Positions 45,650 to 58,189 of a stretch of 64,000 nt of DNA are shown here, piece after piece. Position 1 is the stretch's first letter. Every line of letters begins with the position of its first letter. The DNA is taken from NCBI GenBank assembly GCA_003439945.1, contig QVRM01001391.1, positions 54,895-118,894 of the forward strand, read 5' to 3'. A program made the position numbers and the translations under genes. The DNA comes from Dermanyssus gallinae (Eukaryota > Arthropoda > Arachnida > Mesostigmata > Dermanyssidae). Under the pieces are notes generated by a model. That model was not told the DNA's origin. It saw nothing but the letters and a program-made list of their open reading frames with translations, and made no database searches.

Positions 45650-46540
45650 CAAAATACGCTAACACAGATGTATCTTAGATTTACCGGCACTTGCTTGTCG
45701 ACTACTTTCATTCTAATTGGCCTAGCATTGTGCCAATCGCACGCCCTCTTGCTAATTGGCTGTGCCGCTAGTACAGCACCTACCTCATCGTAGTGCACCC
45801 CATCGAAGGCCATGGCCCTTGGATTGTCTTAAATGTATTCCAGAGACAAGTACTCTACTAATTCGCTGTTCTGACCAACTGCATCATCTTGTTTTGACTG
45901 CCCTGCAGAAATATCACTTACTCCGACAGTCCCGTTCTTCGATGTTTCGCTGTTTTGGCAAAATTCGATGAAGTTTTGTACATGTGTGCCGATCTAATTC
46001 ACAACATCTTCCATATCGCCGGCCTGAAAAACATCTACCAGTTCCCCATGAAGCACCAGCTCTGTCTCCCACACTAGCGAACATTTCAATATCTTGCTTA
46101 GTTGCCGCCACAATCCTCCCTCGCTTCTCGGCCTCTCGTCAAAACAAAATAGGCCGTCCCTGTACTAGTAGCCACACGAAGAATCTGTTCCCTTATGCTG
46201 CCTACGTTTAAACAATTGCCACCCGTTTCCCCACGAGTTTAATAACCACCCCTGGCATCCCCTGATCAATCGGTTAAACTTAGCCGAGGTATTTGCTTTT
46301 CCGTCGCTGCTGTTGTTCCTCGACCGTTTGCACCTTTTCTCTTTCTTTTCCTCTTTTCGCTGATTCGTCTCTTGCTCTTTTTTTTCTTTTTGTGGCCGTA
46401 TCCGCGCACCCCCTTGCGGTCTTGTTGCCTCTGCCGCATCTTTCCCTTTGTCTTAATAACAGTTACTGCCACAAATTTATTATATCCTGTTTTCATTCAG
46501 CTATGTTAGCACTTTGGAGTGTTACAATTGTCTCCGCATG
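45650..46540. other. intergenic, pyrimidine-rich in part
   Basis: A C/T-rich stretch lies at about 46320-46400. No supported gene. The lower part may be 3' untranslated sequence of the minus-strand retroelement that follows. Confidence 0.4.
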
Positions 46541-46549
46541 AACGTGTAC

Positions 46550-47590
46550 TCACGGGTTCTCTAACCCAGGATTAGCCCAGTTCAACAATGTGCCCCGAAC
46601 AGATGCTGCGTTTCCTCGTTGAATGTCGAGTGACAGCCTCTGACGCAAAAATTCCGATGCCCTCGAGTCTCCCGTGGAAAGGTTAAGGCATCTGCCTACG
46701 CGCTGAATCAAATTCAGTGTAAGCGGGCCTGGTCCTCCCATTGTTTCAAACGCCAACGGATAAAATTGGTGCGGATAACCAACGTCAGAGTATTTTCTAC
46801 ATTTGTTAGCTTCTGCTAACCTGGACGCATGGCCTGCCTGGTCCGCTCCTGCACCGACCATCGAAGGGGCTAATGAGTCGGTTACAGTTGCGTCCCAAAC
46901 AAGCATGCGGCCACGCTCAAAGGGGGTTAGGGTAAGGCCGTCAGGCCTTTTTCCATCGTCTCAGGATAGACCCGGGGGTTCTAGTATGCACGGGAAGCCG
47001 GCAGACCTCAGTGCTCGACTGAAAGTGTCATTTAAAGCCGAGTGGCGTGCTCTTTGGCCTGCGCTTAAGGCGCATGACAAGCCATGATGGGCCAACGCGT
47101 CTTCTAAATAACCACAACGACATCGGTGAGGAACGACTAAGTCAGCACCAAGCCGCAGTCCTGTGCTAATGCGCGTCGTCTCGTCATCCAAAAGAGTCCC
47201 TATCCGCGGACAAGGTAGGGCATGTAACCAAGCTCCAGCCCCTTGACTACTTACGGCTTGAAGCCTGGCTTTATCAGCCAAGGTGGGGGCTGTATCGATC
47301 AGGGTTGCTAATCGCTTTTCTTGCAAAGGGGTTATCCAGCTGCTCTGTTTAGTTCTTTCGACGGGAGGGGAGTCAAATAAGGACGACAATCTGTTGGTCA
47401 ACTCTTGTAGTTCTACGTTATAGGTTTCCCACCCATCGTTATCCAATAATGCCCTAACCCTCTCCGTAGCCTGAGTCAAGGATGACACGATCGCGGGTCC
47501 TGCCATCATGACCGCGTCCGACATACCTAAGCCGCCTAGAGAGACCGGAAGCATTACCTGATCCCTTGCAACAGCGGTAAGCTGAGCCCT
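46550..47590 (-). pseudogene. non-LTR retroelement C-terminal region, best family copy
   Basis: One minus-strand frame runs from about 47590 to a stop at 46550 with a single nonsense codon (TGA at 46961-46963, where CGA is likely ancestral). Blocks in order: LPVSLGGLGMSDAV, AGAWLHALPCPRIGTLLDDE, LRLGADLVVPHRCRCG, HHGLSCALSAGQRARH, GKRPDGLTLTPFERGR, LVWDATVTDSLAPS, AEANKCRKY and NLIQRVGRCLNLSTGDSRAS. The C-x-C-x-C/H-H/C block is a likely zinc module. The D-G-x-T and WD-x-T-x-x-D-S blocks recall a nuclease-like tail often found behind RT in non-LTR elements. The RT itself is missing (5' truncation near 47590). Mild decay suggests a moderately young insertion. Confidence 0.78.
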
Positions 47591-47599
47591 TTGTCTTGT

Positions 47600-48410
47600 A
47601 TTTTTTCTTCCCCTGCGCCACTGTGGCTTAACACCACTGTCGTCTTTTCAACGGCGCGCCTCTCGTACTCATATTTTTTCCTCGGACCCAATTTTCCACC
47701 TCTTCAACATTTGTCGCTACCGGTGACGTTGCTTTTCAACAGCGGTCAGCCTCTCTTTCTCAGTTAGTCAATTCTTTGATTGCTGTATATTGTGCACATA
47801 TATAGTGTACTGTATTTATATAAAAAGCAACCTTAGCAAGTAGATTCAGGCTATGCCTGTTGTTTGTTGCAGACACTATTACAAAATATCATATATAGTC
47901 TAGTAACTTCTTTTAAATTTTATCATGACGCAATTCAAATCACATTACGCGTGCTTATCAAGTCTCGAAATTGACATTGTAGATATCACCGAGCTAACGC
48001 CCACATAGATGGCGCTGACCGACGTGTCTTATGATGATATTCGGTACAAATCAGTCCGCAAAATGTACAACGAAACTTATTGCAAGGGTTATAGAAACCC
48101 GAGTTTGTGTTGGAACCCATGGGCGAAGAAGCGGATGAGGACATGGCGCTGCTTAAAGAGGTGCGCCCATGCCTTGTCCAACTATAACGCTGGCACTTTC
48201 TGCTACTTCTCTTTTTTTCTTCTTGTCATACCTCCTACGGAACTTTCAGTGAATAAGGCGGTGTACGTTTTATTCACTGAGAGTTTGACCCCAAGTGAAA
48301 GACGTCATCTTCGATAAACTATAAGTTAAACTGTTCTGTGCGACCCTAGATAGGGTCGAAGCTCACATAAAAAAAACCATGCCCTCACTATGTCGAGAAC
48401 GATAAGCAGC
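47600..48410. other. intergenic, one doubtful open frame
   Basis: The plus-strand frame 48009-48317 begins MALTDVSYDDIRYKSVRKMY and has 102 residues, but no motif or splice context. I do not call it a gene. Confidence 0.35.
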
Positions 48411-48419
48411 TGAGCGGAT

Positions 48420-48780
48420 AGAAGTTCCCCAATGAGTGTGATATTATGTGATGCTACTGAGGCAACCTGCGGGTTAAGCAGCATTAGAGCTGTCTTTACT
48501 ACACGCTTGACTTGAACCTCCGAGACAAACTCTACAGAAGTATTACCGAAGTTAAACTTATCACTTCTTTTCGGAGGCCTCCCTGATCTGAACTTTATAG
48601 CCTTTCATCGTAGTCGTCGACGCGTTAATAGTTGTACTTGCTGCATATTTCCAGCATTCCGATACAACTTTTTAGAATCATCGGCATAGAGGGTTACACA
48701 GAAATAGTGGTCTTGAATGAGGCTCGGTGGGTCATTGAGTAGAATTGTGGACAGGAACGGGAGATAATCGTGATGCTGTT
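48420..48780 (-). pseudogene. non-LTR reverse transcriptase palm fragment (YADD)
   Basis: The minus strand reads TILLNDPPSLI (about 48755), CVTLYADDSKKLYRNAGN (about 48700) and VQLLTRRRL. YADD is the catalytic core of reverse transcriptases, and the upstream L-x-N-D-x-P-x-L-I matches the strand before it. A stop follows shortly. Flanking RT motifs are decayed or absent, so only the palm remains. Confidence 0.65.
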
Positions 48781-48899
48781 ATCTAGGGTGGCAAAGTTTG
48801 CTTTAAGGATGGGTAAAGAAAAACAAACATATAAGTATATGTACTGCGTATGCATACATACGACACGTAGCGCATGCCAGGTAAAATCAAGTAGCTGTC

Positions 48900-51090
48900 G
48901 CTTGGGCTATGCGAGTACGTACATAGTACAGCACAGGGTCGCTGACCTCCCACGAAACGGGGGAAAAAAAACGAGTCAACTCGTTGACATGCGGCCGTTC
49001 GGTCGTGCGTTTGCCTGCTGACGGCTGACTCCTGTGTCGCAATCGAAGACGGCGAAGTAGGAAGTAAAGTTGCGAATTGAATCACAAAAGAGAAGTGCTA
49101 AAGGCGTGAAAAGGAGTCAGAGAGAGAGAGAGAGAGAGATGGCGAGAAGGTCAAAGAAGGAACAGGAAGATAATGAAGAGAGAAAATGCAAACAAGAAGG
49201 AACAACGAGGGAGAACATAGGCCGATCAGAACGCTCGCAACAAAAGTAGTAGTAGTAGTAGTAGTTGATATCCGTCACTTAGATGACATTTGAAGGTCGG
49301 TAGTTGGCTGAACCAATCAACCAACAAGTCAATCCCCTCCACCCAGTTTGCGGCCAGCCACCACGTCAGTCATATTGGGGGGGGGGGGTATTGTCGGCAC
49401 ACAGGGAAAGGGAGTATTGGCGGGCACATAGAGGAAGGGGCGTCCCGCACCCCCACCTCGCCGCCCGTGTGTCTGCGCTGTGCTACGCTACGCATGACAC
49501 AATAGTGGCATTGAAAGCTAGCTAGCATGTAAGCCAGACAAAGAAAAAGGCTGAAACAGAGGGTGCAAGAAAAAGCGAGAGATAGAGAGCAATAGAGAGT
49601 AAGAGAGAGAGAGTGCGCAAGAGGGGTGGCGCGAGGGGTAACAGAAGTACCTCTACTGTTGCAGCTATTCCTTGTAGTACTACTTCGTCCACTGCTTCTG
49701 CTGCTGCGCGAGTGTTGTTTGAATACGGGGGGGGGGGCAGCGCCTAGAGTGTACGACTAGCCCCGGCTGCTACTGCACTGGCTGTTGACAGTTGACTGGA
49801 CCGAAAGCTTTGTTGACTGGTCGAACGCAGGGCAACGCCCTTCCTGTACACTGACGGTATCGACCACGTAAAGGGTACGACGTGTCGCTGTGTAGTCGTT
49901 AGTTGGAGTAGTTGTCGAGGCGTCGGGGGGAGCGAGTTCCAAGCCGCGCTGCCCAGGGCAGAGATCGGCAGAGATTTCCTCTCCTGAACCTTCCAGTAAG
50001 CGTGACAACAACAGCAACATCAACAAAAGCATCACCGGCAAGAACAACAACAGCTGCAACAAGAATAACAGCAGCGCAATAACAACAACAATAACAACAG
50101 CAGCAGCAATAACAATAGCACAATGGCAGTAACAACAACGGCAAGTCGGAAGTAACAATAAAGTTGACGATGACGCAACATGGCGCCGCCGCCACCGCCG
50201 GGATATCGAATCGCAGAATAGGATTAAGCAGGACCGAGGCGTTTGCGGGACGCTTTGTAAAACTTTGCCTATTGTCGGACGGGCAGAGAAAGAGAGAGAG
50301 AGAGAGAGCGAGAGATAAAGAAAGCAAAAGATGGGGGGCGGGGGAGGAGAGAAAAACAAAGTAGTGGGCCAAGTGTTACTTACAAGCGTCAAACATGCAC
50401 ATCGAATGTGGTGCTTCCAGTCGAAACCTTGAGAGGTTGATGCCGAGAGCTTATGCGGTTCGTTGTTACATTGTAGCAACGCTGACACTCGTACTTAGTC
50501 GTCGTCTTACTCCGAGAGAGAGAGAGAGGGGGGGCTGTAGGAGCTGTGATAAGCCCCATGCACTTAGTTGCAGTGGTCAAGCCAGTAGTGATCCACAGTG
50601 ATAGTGATGGTAATGATGCTGATGATAACGAGGACAATCAAGAGGATGGTAGAAGTAGTGGTGGAGCACTGGGTGGTGGCAATGTATTATTATCTGATCG
50701 GCACAGCTAATCCAGTCGCCGACGTTAGACCAATTGGACGAGTGGAGTTGGACCACGAAAACAACAGCTACCGACCGACCGACCAACCGACCGACAGTGC
50801 AAGTAGCGTCATAATCTTAGAGCCAAGACGCCAACAGCGACGTCAAGAGCAGCAACCGGTTCGGCCTTCGAACGTAGCAACGTCCAATCGTTGGACGCTG
50901 CACATGAAGGCCAGCGCGCGTCCCTTCGCCTCCTCCTCCTCGGCCTCCTCTTCGTCCGGCTTCGTCGTGGCAAGTCAACGAACCTCAACGAGCGAGCCCA
51001 GCCATCGATTGCGAATCGCCTTCTGCTACAACAATGTCGCGAAGATATTACGGTGCATCCTTGGGTCATGCGGCGGCTAGTTTAGCGATC
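48900..51090. other. CpG- and simple-repeat-rich region, candidate promoter or 5' exon
   Basis: Contains (GA)n at 49120-49139 and 50293-50310, AGT repeats at 49248-49264, G-runs at 49378 and 49728, CAA/CAG-rich sequence at 50000-50140, and a GC-rich stretch at 50880-51060. Open frames occur on both strands (minus 49757-50488; plus 50598-51080). The last frames read a Ser-rich protein or, in another frame, a Leu-rich RLLLLGLLFVRLRRG segment. Such clusters are common around 5' ends of arthropod developmental genes. No exon can be proven. Confidence 0.3.
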
Positions 51091-51450
51091 AGAGAACGCG
51101 CGATACGAATGCAAGTTGCATTCAGTAAACAACAGTGCAACAACAACAAAGAAAATCACGACGATGAGAGCAGAACACAACAATAACAACTGTTTGAAAA
51201 TCGATTTTGCCTGCTCTGCTTTAGAAAAACTGATTTGTCTTAAAAGAGAACGAAAAGATGCGTTCCTAGTAGATAGCAAGTAAAAGAAGTAGAATTTTTA
51301 TTTTTTTTTCAGTAAAGAAATTTCTGCCCATGTTTCCATAAGAAGTCAACGGCCCTCCCAAAATGGCGGAACAATGGCAATGTTCTTAAAAACGTCTCCA
51401 TAATAAACGTTTCAAAGAATTGCATGTTAGTCCCCTTAGATCTAGCTGTT

Positions 51451-51621
51451 GAGTCCGGTGGCGTGGTGCATTTGCCTGCACCTCGCGGCCAGAGGAGACA
51501 CATAGGTGCGCGGGTTTGAGCCCCACCGTTGCATATTTGTATTTATGGAGGTCCGTCTATGAAGCAATGCGAAACACAGTCCCGTGGACGTTAAATCCTG
51601 GCTAGGGTCAGCCCGAAAAGT
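51451..51621 (+). repeat. SINE-B copy 4, tRNA-derived
   Basis: Head CCGGTGGCGTGGTGCATTTG, B-box GCGGGTTTGAGCCCCACCG, then the family body with GTGGACGTTAAATCCTGGC and the GTCAGCCCGAAAAG end. Close to copies 2 and 3. Confidence 0.87.
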
Positions 51622-51639
51622 ATAGATCTAGCTGCAATT

Positions 51640-54600
51640 TATATCTAGACTTCACAAATCGTTCTGTAATTGTACTAATTCTAATTTAACAGTAAGACTG
51701 CTAAAAAAGCTGGCACGGCATTCTGCATGTTTGACCGTTGCTTGCAGCAAATCTCAGCGGAACTAGCGCTCTCTTCCTAAAGGTGGTCCGCCACCTTTTG
51801 ACATGACGGCTTTCCTAATCAATCATTATTCGAGGTCGTCTTTGGATGGAACACTGCCAAGGCAGCTCTATGGCTAGATGAAATACGCTATAGACTCGAC
51901 TAGCAAAAATCGGCCTTCATCGGGCTTACATCCTCGAAATTGAGCGCGTGTATAAGCTTAGTTGATCAGCTACAAGCTCTTTCGAACTCCTCTAAACTCG
52001 GTGGAATAAACGATGAGCAGAACGAATTTCATCTGATTTCATCAAAACAGAATCGTAATAAGGCTTTGTAGTATACCATGAAATGAGTGTAGGCCGTACT
52101 GTAAGTATCAGGATGCTCGACGTGCACGATAAAGTGGTAACGCAAGTGTGTGGAGACGTAACGTAATAATAGTTAAATTAACAGGTAACACACATACCAT
52201 AGAAGAACCCAACGGCGTTAAGTTCCGCCGATATAGCAGGCTATGTCGCAGATTGAGGAGGTTTCTTAAGCGGTTGCCTGTCTGCGCCGTAACGTCTTGT
52301 TTAACGTGTAGATGTTTGCAAACTCGATTTATTTCCTTTATTCCTGACATTTTAAAGGCACGCGTTTCCTAACAGGCTATGAGACAGAGTTTCATTAAGG
52401 TTCCTCAATGAGGAGTAACTTGTTTTCGAAAAATTCCACTGTGGTCAATTTTACTTCAAGGCTCCAGCAGGCAAAAAATATGCCCCACATATCCAGTGAC
52501 GAGTTGCCGCTGGGGGAGACGCGTTTTAGGGGCTAATCTCGTAAGGCTGGTGGTACGTGTGAAACATGCCTCGGTACGAGATATGCTTAGACGAAAGTCG
52601 AACTGCTATATCGCCGCGACTCGCCGCGAAACGGCAGCACGCTCAGCCGTAACAGCAGGAGCAGACAATCTAAGCGACGTTGCAGCGCATTAAGCAAGGA
52701 ACATTTCGGCTTAACTATTCGAATGTGCATGATCGTCAATGTACGTTTGTGATTCGAGTGGCGCAGCGGCAAAGCCGGGCTTTGAAATTGCTTTACTATA
52801 CTTTGACACAGCAGTAATCACAAAGCTGCGTATTTCGTTCCCCTATCCACCGCCGTCAATTGCCTCCAAATCGCCAGCCACGTTTTTTCGGCGTAACTGC
52901 GCAGAAACATCTATTCGTTTGCCCGTTGCCGAGCGTCAGCATAACATCGCCGACAGGTAGTATTTGCGTGCTATTTCCTCTGCTGGTACAGTGCACTTAA
53001 ATATTGTTCGCAGACTATCGAGCGACTTACGCGTCAAAGCTCTAGAACCAGATCTCTCTCGTTGAGAGATCGCACGCTGTAACTATTGGACGACTCATAC
53101 TACATATACTCAATAAGCCTTGTTGACAACGTATTGACGACGTTGCCGATTGCCCCCAGGAGTGCGCTCCTAACTTGACTTGTCACAGCTTGTTCGACCA
53201 CATACCACCGTCGGCCACTGCGATACCTTACAGCTAGCTGCCTCTTTAACAATGGTTAGAGTCGTACCGTTAGTTAACGATTCCCGCTAGGTAGCGCGAA
53301 GTTTTTAGTTCGTTTACGGTAGTGCTGGCATTGAGCGTGCCTAGAGAATATATTGCTCCCAACCTGCATCATTACAGAGTCGGAAGGCTGTACGAATGTA
53401 GGCTATTCGCAAGCATTCGAATGCCTCAACTTAGCAACCCGACAACGTGATGGGGCGCCGGCCCGAAGTTCCTACAAGCTGGTGTAGATGGCACGAGACT
53501 GCATCATTCACTCATCACAAACTCGAGTTTAAAGATATACGGACGTTAAAGGCAAATGTACCCCCCTCCGTTAATCGTTACAGTCTTTGCGTTGCAGTTG
53601 AACCTGGTTCATATGAACCAATATGAGACAAAACCATTAGCCTTTTCTACTGATCTCTTCATACCGCAGATGTCGTCTGGATTGGAGAATGTAGCTAGTC
53701 TACAAAGCGTTGGCTCGGTCTAGTTAGCTTACTTTTTGAATCATTGACGCAACTGCATTCTTCGCTAGTTGACTAAGAAAAATATATTCGTTTTAGACTT
53801 ACAATAATATGTTAAAGTTTGCGTTTAAGTAGCCCATTTGCAAAAGTGCGAACTGCTATTGCTTACATTAGCGAAGTGTCAGCTAATACTGCACTTATTT
53901 GGAGTGCTACCTAGGTTGCCCCTGCCTCTTCCTGTCTTTACACTAGTAGCCAGCCCTATTGTCGTGTGAAAAAAAAACAGCAATTTGGCAAACATTCAAG
54001 CAAGAAATACCTGTTAGAAAAGGTGTCCGCAATCGCAGTGCATTTTCATAGAGTGCGGTGTGTCTCTGTGGATCAGTTTGAGAATGATCCAGAAGCGATA
54101 GTTGGCAGAAGCATTTGACAGTTTTAGGTCATGATATTCAATTGATATTCAATACTTAGATTTAATGGAGGAGATATCGCGAGATAGGTCGCTTGTTCGC
54201 ATAGCGAACGACAAGGCGGGGGTCGTTGAAGCAAAGTCAAGGCTCCTCTAGTAATGGTAGGCGAGTAGTAGTAATGGTAGACCTTTTACAACTTGGCAGC
54301 CCGACGGTCTGTATATGCTAAGTGCAAATTTCATCATGGCTAAAATGGTAAATAAAAAAGTAATAAATACAAATTCACTTAGTTATCTTACATCTGTGTA
54401 GGTATTTTATGCTGATTCACTCGTCGTTTGGGAACAAACTTTCCCTCCTCTGTGCTGTAAAAAAGTTACATTTTCAGCTATGACTGTGCATCAGCCAGCA
54501 AAAGTGTTGAACGCGAGGCGTCTCAGAGCACGCCTCGCTGCTAAATAAAATGCATAAGTATGCGTCGATTTCAAAATATGAAAATAAATATAAATGTATT

Positions 54601-54690
54601 CATATAAATATGTGTTTGTGTGTGCATGTAACGTATCATGGGATCAGTTAAATAACCTCAAGGGCCGGGATCGACTAATTGTCTAGGGCC
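51640..54690. other. intergenic, nothing recognised
   Basis: About 3 kb without a supported gene or a repeat partner. Frames at 52108-52372 and 52496-52693 carry no motif. It may contain host regulatory or intronic DNA. Confidence 0.35.
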
Positions 54691-54699
54691 CTAATACTG

Positions 54700-54700
<1 letters not shown>

Positions 54701-54748
<48 letters not shown>
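54701..54748. repeat. (TA)n microsatellite
   Basis: TA array adjoining the 3' side of the decayed mariner at 54770-55260. Confidence 0.94.
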
Positions 54749-54754
<6 letters not shown>

Positions 54755-54769
54755 GCCAACCAAAAAATA

Positions 54770-55260
54770 TACATTTGTACAAAATAAAATGTATTTGTTC
54801 TATAATTACATTTATAACAGCTCCCGCCCACTGCAATGCATATGTAGCTCTTTCTCTCCCACTCTTCAAAACATTTTTAAACGCGTTTTTCAGAGTCGAG
54901 TTGAGTTATTTCTGCAAGTTTTCTTTTTCACATCTATAGTATTGAAATGTTGTCACTTTGGGTGAATATGGAGGTTGCGGAAATATAGAAATCGAATTTT
55001 GCATCAAATAATCCGAAATCAACAACGATGTGTGCGCCGTTGCGTTGTCGTGATGGAGGATCTAAGAGTTGTTTGCCCAAAGACCAGGGTTCCTGTGTCG
55101 GACGTACTCGCGCAATATTTTCAAAAATTTGCGGTAGTGTTCATTTTTGACCGTAGAAACAGGTAGTAAAAATTCGGACCGCTTTCCCGGTAGTTGAAAA
55201 AACAGAAGGGCCTTAATGTTCGGTCTGTTCGGTATTTTTTCTTTTAATACAAATGGAACG
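54770..55260 (-). pseudogene. decayed mariner transposase, catalytic half
   Basis: The minus strand reads KALLFFQLPGK and VSTVKNEHYRKFLKILREYV (about 55210-55100), NPGLWANNS, then after a stop ILHHDNATAHTSLLISDYL (about 55065-55010), SISIFPQPPYSPK (about 54990) and KNAFKNVLKSGRERATYAL (about 54880). These are the mariner strand before catalytic D2, the D2 motif itself (HHDNATAH), and P-P-Y-S-P; the D3 context (P-D-L-A-P-x-D) is degraded. The N-terminal half is not visible. The HHDN-type motif is closer to the nested mariner at 7.3-9.7 kb than to the intact element at 20 kb (QHDK). Inactive. Confidence 0.75.
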
Positions 55261-55269
55261 CAATTTCAA

Positions 55270-56560
55270 AGAAAATACAATATTGATGGCGCAGTAACAG
55301 TTTTGTTTTTATAAACAGGTTTTGTAGACGAGATGTAAACATCTTGTAAAAATCAGGCAAAATCGCTTAATACCGATTAATTATAATAAGCGATGCTTCT
55401 TAGTGGATTTTCCGCAGTGCATAATTTGAAATTCGTTTAGACACTTTGAGCACTTCGAACGAAACTCTACTGCCGGGGTTTGAGGACGGGATAGTACTGT
55501 TCATTAGTCCCGCTTGTGCGAGACTCGCTTGTGTGAGGACCTCACCGTGTAACATCTGTCGGCGGGCGTTTGGACGATTGCCTCCAGCTAAGGGCGAATT
55601 TAAAATAACTTAAATACTCATGTTTTTATGTTTTATGCTATTTTTTAAACGTCCATATCCATATATATATATATATATATATATGAGGCCCAGAACAGTC
55701 AACTTACACATATTCGCTAAGTCGACATCCGGTCGTTGTTTTGATGAGTTAATATAAACCAAACAATGCGGGTAGCACACTGCCAATCTTCTAGATGGCT
55801 CAGCGTTTGCACGTCGCAGCAAAGCGAACTACGAACATATTTCGCGACCTCTAAACGAGCTGAAAGGTCCTCAGCTGTCGTGAAGAACAAAACGGTTTTG
55901 GATATTGTTTTAATTCGGTTTTGGAAATATTATCAACACGGTTAGTTTTTCATCATCTACACCACAATACAATGTTTGCTTAGACACCAAACGGTTATTG
56001 TGCCACAACACCGACATAATTAAAGTGGTGACAACAGTAACAACACAGCCAAAGTAACAACAGTAACAACATTAGCCAAGGTAACAATAGTAACAACGTT
56101 AGCCAAAGTAGCAACAAGTACATCTGCTGTCTTAGGGGTAAGGCAAACAAACGCTCGTGGAAAGGTATTTTAGGGGTTGGGGCGGACCGGCTCTAAATTC
56201 AATTTCGATTTGCTTTCGATTAGACTAGAAGGTCTTTCACTTGAGGGCGCTGAGGCTGCTGCCTTTACCATCGTAGCGATCATTGAAAGCGAAACACACG
56301 CAAGCTGAACCATGACTGCGCCACGAGTGTGCTTCGTCTAGATTTGCGCTGACCGGTTGGATCTGGTACCGATCTCGTTGGAATGTTTTTGTTGGATGTG
56401 TTTTGTCTTGTGATGTGTTTTTACGCATCACGCCGCAAAGAGCCACAGTTAAACATTGACGAGAGTTGTATGTATTGTTACTATTATAAGCTACTGTTTC
56501 TTAATTTATTGTAGGTATTTTAATCTGAAAACATAGCCCTTGTAAAGCACTGCTGTTGCT
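55270..56560. other. intergenic; contains a TA array and a minisatellite
   Basis: TA array at 55660-55684. At about 56030-56125 a degenerate 27-30-bp tandem repeat (TAACAACATTAGCCAAGG) occurs about three times. Otherwise nothing recognised. Confidence 0.5.
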
Positions 56561-56569
56561 GTTGGATAC

Positions 56570-56930
56570 AGCTGGTTAGCGGTTTGGCGCCAAGAAGTGC
56601 GGAAGTGTGCATACGGAGCTCCGAGGGGTCACGCTGGTCTTCGTGGATGCAGGAAATAACACCCAGGAGTGGCACACCACGGTGATGCGTGAAGTTCAGT
56701 CATCATTTTGGTGTATGGTGTGCGGCCAAAATTAAACGACAACAAAACACAACGACACAATTGCAAAAGCAATGAAATGGTTGATGAACTGAAACAAAGG
56801 CTGGCGGCCGCTGTTGAGGAGACAACGTCAACGGTAGCGGCAAATGTCGAAGAACTGGAAAATAGATTCGAGGAAAGACGGATAAAGACAAGAAGCGTGC
56901 CGCTGAAGATGAGACAGTGGTGTTAGACTT
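56570..56930 (+). other. possible retroelement leader and coiled-coil start
   Basis: GGTTTGGCGCCAAG at about 56580 is followed about 190 bp later by ATG (56776) opening MVDELKQRLAAAVEETTSTV and further charged heptad-like sequence to 56924. A primer-binding-like leader followed by a coiled-coil gag start is a known LTR-retrotransposon layout, but neither LTR, protease nor RT is seen. The same 13-bp string occurs near 22935, also upstream of a coiled-coil-like piece. Tentative. Confidence 0.3.
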
Positions 56931-56949
56931 AACTTTGCTCAAACAACAT

Positions 56950-58180
56950 GCATCCTCTGCTTCCTTTGCGCCAACGACAACCGTTTTATTTATTCTCATG
57001 CCTCCTTATATATCTCAGGCTACTCGCGCGTCCAGTGATTTCTCGCATCTGCGCGGGGAGTGGCGGATTTTTTATTTGGTGCGATTTTTTTAACTTGCTT
57101 CGCCATTTCCGCCGACCGACGCTGTCTATGCCTGTGATGCTTAACGGCCGCTTTTATCCTACAAAATCAGTCTATGATAAACATAAATCAAAGCAAATAA
57201 AACTAAACACCGAAATGAGGCAGTTTTCTTGCGACATCTTATTTAGGTACAAATAGCAAGGCATGCGCAAAAATGTGTGAAACTCATTGCGTTCCGAGAT
57301 AGGAGCCAATATGAAAGAGTTTAATTTCAAGTATGACAAACCGATTTCTTTAATCCAGTTATCCCGTACACACATGTTCATATGACTCCTGACTTGAAGA
57401 TAATCCCGTAATACATTTATTTTATATCAGTGTGCTCAGCCACAGTTTACTTACTCGGCTAACGGGTTACCAAACCTATGCTTAGCTTTGAAGGCGTTTG
57501 TATGTGGCTAAAAAATAACAGTGTTTTACTTACAGAATATTTGAGGAACATTATATGTGATGGCTGTCAACTAAAACAGAAGCCAGAAGTGGAACGAATT
57601 TTATTTTACGGCTTCAATGTTTGCATTAGACACCGGTGTTAGTTTTCGCGGGATCAGAAGCAAAAACACAGACGTACAGAACCCAATCATGGCGGAAAGA
57701 ATATACAGATAGTGACATTTACGTACTACGGTCATTTCTACTACGGAAATATCTGCTGTCGATGTCTGTTGCCTGTCGCAGAAGCCCTCTGTTACGGGTT
57801 GTGTGCAACGTGAGTGATATCTATGTAGGGACGGCGAACTGCCATGGCGGTGCTATTTGATTAGTCTCTTGTTGCGCTTGACAAGCGTAAGACTGACCCA
57901 TGACCTCTTCTCAAAAGAAGTCTAAACCCCATACCCGGTCGTATAAACAGCTTTATTCTCAAGTTTGTTAAGTTTGATTTCTACATGTGAGCATTGTTAG
58001 TTCACTATGTATACAAAAATCGCCGTACCTTTATCCGAAGCCAACAGCTCCAGGCCTGCTTGTTGCATCCATATGGCTATATTAGCAAGCCTACGAAGCT
58101 TCATAGCCGTACGTTTACTATTAGCCTACACACTATGGCTAGCTTGCCTAGATATACTTGTTTGAAGTACTTGCACATGC
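56950..58180. other. intergenic, nothing recognised
   Basis: Short frames only. No repeat partner detected. Confidence 0.4.
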
Positions 58181-58189
58181 AATTCCCGG

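Noticed and set aside
49757..50488. 243-codon minus-strand frame rich in Leu, Ser and Cys
   Set aside because: It is the reverse of CAA, CAG and GA simple repeats, which produce long low-complexity frames without coding meaning.
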